Source: Clostridia bacterium
GTDB lineage: Bacteria; Bacillota; Clostridia; Oscillospirales; Acutalibacteraceae
DNA length: 10,640 bases
Reading direction: 5' to 3'
Assembly: GCA_900768035.1 (NCBI GenBank)
Contig: CAAGBH010000164.1
Span: forward strand, 1 to 10,640
Part shown: positions 1 to 4,598 of the stretch, one piece after another
Layout of the letters: each line of letters begins with the position of its first letter
How positions within the stretch are numbered: the first letter of the stretch is position 1
Translations under genes and position numbers: made by a program
The notes under the pieces: generated by a model
Seen by the model: the letters and a program-made list of their open reading frames with translations, nothing else
Told to the model about the DNA's origin: nothing
The model's database searches: none

Positions 1-6
1 AAAAAA

Positions 7-429
7 TTATTTCGCACCTGCTTTTGGACGGTTTGCACCGTATTTTGAACGGCTCTGCATTCTGTTAGCAACGCCCTGAGTATCAAGGCTTCCGCGCACG
101 ATATGGTAACGCACACCAGGTAAGTCCTTAACACGACCGCCACGGATAAGAACAACGCTGTGTTCCTGTAAGTTGTGGCCGATACCCGGAATGTAAGCAG
201 AAACTTCGATTCCGTTTGAAAGACGAACTCTGGCAATCTTACGAAGAGCAGAGTTAGGCTTTTTAGGTGTTGAAGTCTTAACAGCAGTGCAAACGCCACG
301 CTTCTGCGGAGAATCGTTATCGGTAAGTTGGCGCTTCATAGAGTTGTAACCCTTTAAAAGAGCCGGAGCCTTAGCCTTCTTCTCAACAGTTTCACGTCCG
401 CTTCGAACCAACTGGTTAAACGTAGGCAC
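7..429 (-). CDS. rpsL: 30S ribosomal protein S12
   Basis: S12 sits at the 30S decoding centre and helps monitor codon-anticodon pairing. The 140-residue product is full length. It carries the universally conserved block PKKPNSALRK (residues 55-64) and GGRVKDLPGVRYH (97-109). K56 and K101 correspond to E. coli K43 and K88, the classic streptomycin-resistance positions, and both are wild type. D102 is the position modified by RimO in other bacteria. About 13 extra residues between PALL and SPQKRG match the Firmicutes form of S12 and explain the length above the 123-124 of E. coli. The start codon is GTG, 8 nt after the ribosome binding site AAAGGAGAG at 438-446. A promoter lies at 507-535. The gene ends 6 nt from the window edge, so a following str-operon gene such as rpsG is likely but not seen. 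Confidence 0.98.
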   Translation of the reverse strand: MPTFNQLVRSGRETVEKKAKAPALLKGYNSMKRQLTDNDSPQKRGVCTAVKTSTPKKPNSALRKIARVRLSNGIEVSAYIPGIGHNLQEHSVVLIRGGRVKDLPGVRYHIVRGSLDTQGVANRMQSRSKYGANRPKAGAK

Positions 430-506
430 TATTGAATCTCTCCTTTCTTAAAAAGTAATGAAAATTACCGCAAAACATAATTTCGCATAATATTTCACGC
501 TAGAGT

Positions 507-535
507 ATTTTAGCACACTATTGTCAAGATGTCAA
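507..535 (-). promoter_or_regulatory. rpsL promoter (sigma-A type)
   Basis: On the minus strand a TTGACA -35 box (530-535) is separated by 17 nt from a TAAAAT -10 box (507-512). Transcription should start near 500, giving a leader of about 70 nt before the GTG of rpsL. The leader contains a small GTAAT-GAAA-ATTAC inverted repeat (455-468) just upstream of the ribosome binding site. A second TTGACA lies at 522-527 but has no correctly spaced -10. Confidence 0.8.
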
Positions 536-663
536 ACATTTTTTAACTGCTTTTTATTTTTTCCGAAACTTCCAAAATTATGCAACTATATATTGTGTTA
601 AACCGCTCTAAAAAGCACAAAAAACTCTTTACACCACACTCAAAAATATATCAATTGAAAACA

Positions 664-695
664 ATAAAGACAATGCTTAGTCACATTGTCTTTAT
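664..695 (-). terminator. Terminator of the XRE regulator gene
   Basis: A perfect 12-bp inverted repeat, ATAAAGACAATG (664-675) and CATTGTCTTTAT (684-695), surrounds an 8-nt loop. It lies 25 nt after the stop codon of the regulator. On the minus strand the stem is followed by TGTTTTCAATTG, a moderate T run. On the plus strand it is followed by CGTTTTATA, so it may also act in that direction. It separates the accessory gene from rpsL. Confidence 0.7.
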
Positions 696-719
696 CGTTT
701 TATAAATAATTATTATTTC

Positions 720-1439
720 TTATTTTCTTTTAATTTTATTGTATTTATATATTTTAGTTTCACTAATAACATAATCTAATATAAAGAAAACTACAAAACC
801 AATTAGAAAACTAATACAAAAATTCAATAAACTATTAACAGTCGAATTCTTTACTAAATTTATTCCTAATATTGATAATTCATCTTCCCCAAATATTGTT
901 CCTATTACTGTGAATAGTTCTAGGACACTTATATCTAGTATTGAATTTATTACATACTGTTTTATTCTTTTTCCTTTTGCTTCTTTATTAGTATTAAGAA
1001 TTCTTCCAAAAAAATCTGTTGGTAAGTTCTTTTCTTGTAATTCTTTTTGTGATAAAAAAGCGTTTTCCTTTTCATATTTCTTACTTAAAACTATATTTTC
1101 TATACAAACTGTTATTCCTGGTAATAATAAACACATTACAAATCCAAACTCGAAACTTTTAGCAACAATTCCCAAACAGATACCAAATATAAATAAGAAT
1201 ATTTCAACTAAATTAAATTTGTTTTTCATATCAATAATTTGTTCTGTTTTGTTATCTATTAAATAATCCACTGATACATGAAAGAATAATGCAATATTTC
1301 TTAGATTATCTATATCAGGCGCTCCGCCTCCAGATTCCCATTTAGTAATTGCTTGTCTTGAAACATTTAATTCACTTGCTAAATCTTCTTGTGTTAGTCC
1401 TTTCTTTTTTCTTAATTCTTTTAATTTTTCACAAAACAT
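720..1439 (-). CDS. Membrane-anchored XRE-family transcriptional regulator
   Basis: The 239-residue product is an N-terminal XRE/Cro-CI helix-turn-helix domain (about residues 4-61) fused to a membrane part. The DNA-binding helix region reads LTQEDLASELNVSRQAITKW (residues 15-34), typical of the family, and VDYLI (57-61) closes the domain. Four hydrophobic segments follow at about 76-93, 97-115, 162-184 and 203-225, with a polar stretch at 119-161 between the second and third. The start at 1439 is supported by AAAGGAGG a few bases upstream. The gene is much richer in A+T than rpsL or the ATP synthase genes and uses many AT-ending codons, which suggests acquisition by transfer. XRE-plus-membrane proteins are common in Clostridia, but their signals are mostly unknown; I cannot name a target. 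It is transcribed as a single gene from its own promoter. Confidence 0.85.
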   Translation of the reverse strand: MFCEKLKELRKKKGLTQEDLASELNVSRQAITKWESGGGAPDIDNLRNIALFFHVSVDYLIDNKTEQIIDMKNKFNLVEIFLFIFGICLGIVAKSFEFGFVMCLLLPGITVCIENIVLSKKYEKENAFLSQKELQEKNLPTDFFGRILNTNKEAKGKRIKQYVINSILDISVLELFTVIGTIFGEDELSILGINLVKNSTVNSLLNFCISFLIGFVVFFILDYVISETKIYKYNKIKRK

Positions 1440-1474
1440 TATAGTTTTTCCTCCTTTTCTGATATTAATTTTAC

Positions 1475-1503
1475 ATCTTACTCAAATAATATTAAAGCAT
1501 CAA
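1475..1503 (-). promoter_or_regulatory. Probable promoter of the XRE regulator
   Basis: On the minus strand TTGATG (1498-1503) and TAAGAT (1475-1480) are spaced by 17 nt. The predicted start near 1468 gives a leader of about 28 nt carrying the strong AAAGGAGG site. Confidence 0.55.
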
Positions 1504-1516
1504 CCCTTTACATTCG

Positions 1517-1533
1517 TGCTACTAATCGTAGCA
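1517..1533. repeat. Inverted repeat upstream of the XRE promoter, candidate operator
   Basis: TGCTACTAATCGTAGCA is a palindrome with 6-bp arms and a 5-nt centre. It lies just upstream of the -35 box of the XRE gene. XRE regulators usually bind short palindromes and often control themselves, so this is a plausible self-binding site. That role is inferred from position only, and there is no second copy in the window. Confidence 0.35.
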
Positions 1534-1539
1534 TTATAT

Positions 1540-1735
1540 GTTTTTATTATTTGATATGATGAATTTATCAGAGAAATTTTATCGAATCTTATAGTCTTAA
1601 TTTCGCATACGTGTATAGTTAAGTCTCAAGCGAAAGACAAGATTATACTATTATTAAATAACATATCCGACAACATATGCTGACGCCTGTCCCCCATTTG
1701 TCGCTCATGCCACGACTTTGCAATACTGAAAAATG
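1540..1735. other. Unassigned AT-rich intergenic segment with an imperfect inverted repeat
   Basis: No gene could be supported here. An imperfect stem pairs AATCTT-ata-GTC-ttaa-TTTCGC (1585-1606) with GCGAAA-GAC-AAGATT (1630-1644), giving 15 pairs interrupted by two bulges. The word ACATAT occurs twice (1661-1666 and 1673-1678) in a short direct repeat. The stretch 1680-1715 is richer in G+C than its surroundings, as if from a different source. A 21-codon frame on the minus strand (1643-1708, starting MSDKWGTGV) has no ribosome binding site. The minus-strand mRNA of the small peptide gene could end in this segment, since no better terminator for it is visible. Confidence 0.4.
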
Positions 1736-1763
1736 TTGACAAATAAATTTGATATGTTATAAT
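1736..1763 (+). promoter_or_regulatory. Promoter of the antisense-type small RNA
   Basis: TTGACA (1736-1741) and TATAAT (1758-1763) both match the sigma-A consensus exactly, with a 16-nt spacer. Transcription should start near 1770. No ribosome-binding site with an open frame follows before the terminator at 1815-1852, so the product is expected to be a non-coding RNA. Confidence 0.85.
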
Positions 1764-1769
1764 ATAAAT

Positions 1770-1852
1770 AGACAAAGGACTACCGCAGTCAACGGTTGTC
1801 CCCTAACTGTTATGAATAACCGCTAGTTTGGACGCTGGGCGGTTATTTTTTT
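1770..1852 (+). ncRNA. Putative antitoxin small RNA, about 83 nt
   Basis: The transcript is bounded by a near-perfect promoter and a strong intrinsic terminator. Its 5' end folds into GGAC-ACCG/CGGT-GTCC (1777-1801), eight pairs with one U-U mismatch and a 7-nt loop. The stretch UUGUCCCCUAA (1796-1806) can pair over 11 positions, three of them G-U, with UUAGGGGGUGA, the ribosome binding site of the convergent peptide gene. AAUAACCGCU (1815-1824) can also pair with AGCGGUUGUU in that gene's leader, although it also forms the terminator stem. The RNA runs toward the peptide gene and overlaps its last codons by about 10 nt. This matches the design of type I antitoxin RNAs such as RatA (partner of TxpA) and RNAII of the par locus. 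Function is inferred. Confidence 0.68.
1815..1852 (+). terminator. Intrinsic terminator of the small RNA
   Basis: A perfect 9-bp stem, AATAACCGC (1815-1823) and GCGGTTATT (1839-1847), has a 15-nt loop and runs into seven T residues ending at 1852. On the minus strand the same stem is not followed by T residues, so it should end only the plus-strand RNA. The right arm and T tract double, on the other strand, as the last two lysine codons and stop codon of the peptide gene. Confidence 0.85.
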
Positions 1853-1908
1853 ATGCTTAAAATAAGTAACAAAATAATTACAAGGGTAATTACTGTAAAA
1901 TATTCCAT
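1843..1908 (-). CDS. Small hydrophobic peptide, putative type I toxin
   Basis: This is a 21-codon gene. The peptide begins MEYFTVITL, continues as an unbroken run of V, I and L, and ends LSIKK. It is thus a single membrane-spanning helix with a positively charged tail, the usual build of type I toxins (TxpA/Hol-Tox, Fst and Ldr types). I see no close named relative. The start is fixed by GGGGGTGAT at 1912-1920, a near-perfect match to the 16S anti-Shine-Dalgarno end, with the G run 7 nt before the ATG at 1908. The gene has its own consensus promoter (2016-2044) and a structured leader of about 100 nt. The convergent small RNA overlaps its 3' end. Its likely action is membrane damage when not repressed, by family analogy. 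The main doubt is its very small size; promoter, ribosome binding site and antisense partner support it jointly. Confidence 0.7.
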   Translation of the reverse strand: MEYFTVITLVIILLLILSIKK

Positions 1909-1915
1909 TGCATCA

Positions 1916-1936
1916 CCCCCTAATTTTATTAGAGGG
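1916..1936 (-). promoter_or_regulatory. Hairpin sequestering the ribosome binding site of the small peptide mRNA
   Basis: In the minus-strand RNA, CCCUCUAAU pairs with AUUAGGGGG around an AAA loop: nine pairs, one of them G-U. The right arm is the ribosome binding site itself, so the leader should be translated poorly while folded. A second hairpin directly upstream, CCCUCUU/AAGAGGG (1943-1961), shares complementarity with it. AAGAGGG can pair with CCCUCU instead, which would free the site. Confidence 0.6.
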
Positions 1937-2015
1937 CTTATACCCTCTTAATAAAAGAGGGAACAACCGCTTTCCGCTTATTTGGTAGTCCTTCGGGAGT
2001 AAATCTCCGCAAAGA

Positions 2016-2044
2016 ATTATACTATACAGGTCATATTTTGTCAA
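2016..2044 (-). promoter_or_regulatory. Promoter of the small peptide gene
   Basis: On the minus strand TTGACA (2039-2044) and TATAAT (2016-2021) are both perfect, with the optimal 17-nt spacer. Transcription should start near 2009, giving a leader of about 100 nt before the ATG at 1908. The first leader element is a GGAG-ATTTA-CTCC hairpin. Confidence 0.88.
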
Positions 2045-2103
2045 TTATAGTTTTTTCCCTATTGCTCCTCAGCAATACCATTATTTTATGAAAAATAAAT
2101 ATT

Positions 2104-2129
2104 AAAAAGGAGACCGAAGTCTCCTTTTT
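2104..2129 (-). terminator. Terminator of the ATP synthase operon
   Basis: An 11-bp stem, AAAAAGGAGAC (2104-2114) and GTCTCCTTTTT (2119-2129), has a 4-nt loop. Read on the minus strand the loop is C(UUCG)G, an extra-stable tetraloop, and the stem is followed by a T-rich stretch. The TAA stop codon of atpC (2129-2131) overlaps the base of the stem, so no room remains for a longer epsilon subunit. Confidence 0.9.
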
Positions 2130-2386
2130 TAATCAAACTGAAAAGAACCTGAAATAAAGGTTACTTTATCGGTATCAACTGTCAACAGTCCGCCGTCACA
2201 ACTTGCGGTTTTTTTAGTTCCGTCTTCAAACCACAAAGTACACGGCGCACTCATAACCGAAGTAACAAACGGGATATGCCCGGCCATCACAGCGAGTTCA
2301 CCCTCAACACCCCTGACATCGAACTTCACGACATCGCCGTCAAATTTATTACCGTCAGGCGAAGACACAGTTAAGTGAAAAGTCAT
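2129..2386 (-). CDS. atpC: ATP synthase epsilon subunit, short form without the C-terminal helices
   Basis: Epsilon belongs to the central stalk of F1 and joins gamma to the c ring. This 85-residue protein has only the N-terminal beta-sandwich. The conserved GEL-x-x-M-x-GH-x-P region is at residues 29-39 and GGLLTVDTDKVTFIS lies near the end. The usual 130-140-residue protein continues into two C-terminal helices that bind ATP or insert into F1 as an inhibitor; here they are missing. The stop is followed at once by the operon terminator and no remnant is seen, so the short form looks native rather than frameshifted. Comparable short epsilons of about 88 residues are known, for example in green sulfur bacteria. 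The ATG at 2386 overlaps the atpD stop by one base; an in-frame GTG lies one codon upstream at 2389. Confidence 0.93.
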   Translation of the reverse strand: MTFHLTVSSPDGNKFDGDVVKFDVRGVEGELAVMAGHIPFVTSVMSAPCTLWFEDGTKKTASCDGGLLTVDTDKVTFISGSFQFD

Positions 2387-3777
2387 CACCTTTGCACCTT
2401 CTTTGCTTTTTCGATAGCCTCGTCAATAGTGCCGACAAACAAGAATGCCGATTCGGGCAAATCGTCGTGCTTGCCCTCGATAATTTCTTTAAAGCCACGC
2501 ACAGTCTCGGATATCGGAACATATTTACCCTCAATACCTGTAAACTTTTCGGAAACATCAAACGGCTGAGACAAGAATCTCTGAATTTTTCGAGCCCTTG
2601 ACACCAGAATTTTATCCTCGTCAGACAATTCGTCCATACCCATAATGGCGATAATATCCATCAGTTCGTTATATCTTTGAAGTATACGCTGAACTTCTTT
2701 TGCAACAAAATAATGCTCCTCGCCAACAACATCAGGAGACAAAATACGGCTTGAAGATTCAAGCGGGTCAACCGCAGGGTAAATGCCCTGTGAAGCAATA
2801 TTACGGGCAAGAACCGTTGTTGCATCAAGATGGGCAAAGGTTGTAGCGGGCGCAGGGTCGGTTAAGTCATCAGCAGGCACATAAACTGCCTGAATAGAAG
2901 TAATTGAGCCTTTTTTGGTAGAAGTTATACGCTCCTGCAAAGCGCCCATTTCGGTTGCCAAAGTTGGCTGATAGCCAACCGCAGAGGGCATACGGCCCAA
3001 AAGCGCCGAAACTTCACTGCCCGCCTGTGTGAAACGGAAGATATTATCAATAAACAAAAGCACATCCTGATTTTCGGAGTCTCTAAAATATTCCGCCATC
3101 GTAAGTCCTGACAAGGCGACACGCATACGGGCTCCGGGCGGTTCATTCATCTGTCCGTAAACCAAAGCGCTGTTATTGATAACGCCCGACTGTTTCATTT
3201 CGTTATAAAGGTCATTACCCTCACGGGTACGTTCACCTACACCCGAAAATACCGAGATACCGCCGTGTTCTTTAGCGATATTATTAATAAGTTCCATAAT
3301 AAGAACGGTTTTACCAACACCCGCACCGCCGAACAGACCGATTTTACCGCCCTTTGAATAAGGGCAGATAAGGTCTATAACCTTGATACCGGTTTCAAAA
3401 ATTTCGGTGCTTGTTGCCAAATCTTCATATTTAGGGGCGCTTCTGTGGATATTCCAACGCTCTTCGGTTTCGGGGGTTGGGATATTATCAACCGCATCAC
3501 CCAAAACATTGAAAATTCTTCCCAAAGTTTCTTTTCCGACAGGAACACTTATCGGGGCTCCCGTATCGGTTACAACCGCCTGTCTTTGCAGACCGTCGGT
3601 AGAAGACATAGCAATACATCTTGCGGTGTTATCACCGATATGCTGTGCCACCTCGACCGTCAGCGTGCGCTCGCCGATAGGAATAGTAAGAGCATTCAAA
3701 ATTTCGGGCAACTCACCCTCGTTAAAACGAACGTCAACAACAGGTCCCATTACCTGAATTACTTTTCCTTTATTCAA
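2386..3777 (-). CDS. atpD: ATP synthase beta subunit (catalytic)
   Basis: Beta carries the catalytic nucleotide sites of F1 in the cytoplasm. From the start chosen here the protein has 463 residues, within the normal range. Visible motifs are the P-loop GGAGVGKT (150-157), the catalytic glutamate in GERTREGNDLY (E182), the Walker B strand LLFID ending at D244, and DELSDED (382-388), which interacts with the gamma shaft and epsilon. I place the start at TTG 3777 because GAGGTGA (3783-3789) stands 5 nt before it and the product then begins MNKGKVIQV, as in relatives. An in-frame GTG at 3786 lies inside that ribosome binding site and would add three residues. The gene follows atpG after 11 nt and shares one base with atpC. 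Confidence 0.97.
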   Translation of the reverse strand: MNKGKVIQVMGPVVDVRFNEGELPEILNALTIPIGERTLTVEVAQHIGDNTARCIAMSSTDGLQRQAVVTDTGAPISVPVGKETLGRIFNVLGDAVDNIPTPETEERWNIHRSAPKYEDLATSTEIFETGIKVIDLICPYSKGGKIGLFGGAGVGKTVLIMELINNIAKEHGGISVFSGVGERTREGNDLYNEMKQSGVINNSALVYGQMNEPPGARMRVALSGLTMAEYFRDSENQDVLLFIDNIFRFTQAGSEVSALLGRMPSAVGYQPTLATEMGALQERITSTKKGSITSIQAVYVPADDLTDPAPATTFAHLDATTVLARNIASQGIYPAVDPLESSSRILSPDVVGEEHYFVAKEVQRILQRYNELMDIIAIMGMDELSDEDKILVSRARKIQRFLSQPFDVSEKFTGIEGKYVPISETVRGFKEIIEGKHDDLPESAFLFVGTIDEAIEKAKKVQR

Positions 3778-3788
3778 ATTATTCACCT

Positions 3789-4595
3789 CTAACTGTTGCC
3801 GCTTCCTGCGACAATTTCCGTGATTTCCTGAGTGATAGCACCCTGTCTTGCACGGTTATATTCAAGACTTAAATCATCTATCATTTGTTTTGCGTTTTTA
3901 CCTGCTGAATCCATAGCCATTCTTCTTGCATTAACCTCGCAGGCAAAACTTTCACGAATAAGGGCAGTCACAATACCTGCAACATATTCTCTGGCTGTCA
4001 TATTAAGAACTGTCAGATGGTCGGGTTCGAAAACCGCTCCCGAACTGTCTTTACCCTCGCTCTTTTGGAACGGCAAAAGCCATTTGATTTCGGCTTCCTG
4101 AGACATCACAGAGTTATACTTAGTGTAAATAACACCCAATCTGTCAAACTTTTCTTCGCAAAACTGAGTGCACAAAGTATCTGCAAGATTTTTAGCATCC
4201 GAAAACGAATAATCCTCAGATGAATTTATCTCACTTCCGAAACGCTCGCAAGCACGTTTGCCAATCGGGATAAACTCGGCATCCTTAAACTCTTTGCAAA
4301 GTCTGAAAACATTGGCGTTATATCCGCCTGCAAGGCCTCTGTCGCCCGCAATAACGATAATTTTAGTCCGCTTACCGTCACTATTCCTCATATAAGGACT
4401 TTTCTGCGATTCATTGCTTGCGGTCAAAACCGAAATACTATCAGATAGAACTTTAGTATATTCCCTTGCTTTAAACATAGCATCATTTGCTCGTCTTATT
4501 TTTGAAGACGCAACCAAACCCATTGCCTTTGTCAGTTGCAAGGTGGAGGCAACACTCTTAATACGGATTCGCAGTGCTTTGGTGTTTCCTGCCAT
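3789..4595 (-). CDS. atpG: ATP synthase gamma subunit
   Basis: Gamma is the rotating shaft inside the alpha3-beta3 ring. The protein has 268 residues, slightly shorter than the 285-290 common in bacteria. Its two conserved ends are clear. The N-terminal helix has IKSVASTLQLTKAMGLVASSKIRRA, here positions 12-36, and the C-terminal helix ends with YNRARQGAITQEITEIVAGS. The middle, including GDRGLAGGYN, forms the globular domain; it is the most variable part and accounts for the short length. The ATG at 4595 lies 3 nt after the atpA stop, and AGGTG for its translation lies in the last atpA codons, so the two genes are probably translationally coupled. Confidence 0.97.
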   Translation of the reverse strand: MAGNTKALRIRIKSVASTLQLTKAMGLVASSKIRRANDAMFKAREYTKVLSDSISVLTASNESQKSPYMRNSDGKRTKIIVIAGDRGLAGGYNANVFRLCKEFKDAEFIPIGKRACERFGSEINSSEDYSFSDAKNLADTLCTQFCEEKFDRLGVIYTKYNSVMSQEAEIKWLLPFQKSEGKDSSGAVFEPDHLTVLNMTAREYVAGIVTALIRESFACEVNARRMAMDSAGKNAKQMIDDLSLEYNRARQGAITQEITEIVAGSGNS

Positions 4596-4598
4596 AAA

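Larger units (their letters stand above)
1775..1993. repeat. Inverted repeat linking the small RNA 5' end to the peptide mRNA leader
   Basis: The left arm has AAGGACTACC (1775-1784) and CGGTTGTCCCC (1793-1803). The right arm has GGGAACAACCG (1959-1969) and GGTAGTCCTT (1984-1993), the reverse complement of the left with one difference in the longer block. The centres of the arms differ (8 versus 14 nt), so this is not a simple transposon terminal repeat. In a peptide mRNA that reads through the small RNA gene, the two arms would close the 5' end onto the 3' end by 10 and 11 pairs. Confidence 0.7.

Noticed and set aside
910..1266. Plus-strand open frame of 118 codons opposite the XRE gene
   Set aside because: It lies wholly antisense to a clear regulator gene, has no ribosome binding site, and its composition simply mirrors the AT-rich gene on the other strand.
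1643..1708. Minus-strand 21-codon frame starting MSDKWGTGV
   Set aside because: No ribosome binding site or promoter is placed for it. It is mentioned only as part of the unexplained segment.
1854..1950. Plus-strand short frame starting at an ATG after the small RNA terminator
   Set aside because: It runs opposite to the peptide gene, starts just after a strong terminator and has no ribosome binding site.
1775..1993. Reading the inverted repeat as terminal repeats of a miniature transposable element
   Set aside because: The arms have different internal spacing, no target duplication flanks them, and both lie within transcripts where pairing gives a better explanation. A mobile origin is not fully excluded.
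2061..2076. Hairpin ATTGCT-CCTC-AGCAAT as a second terminator of the atp operon
   Set aside because: The stem is short and is followed on the minus strand by AGGGAAAAAAC rather than T residues; the stem at 2104-2129 explains termination.
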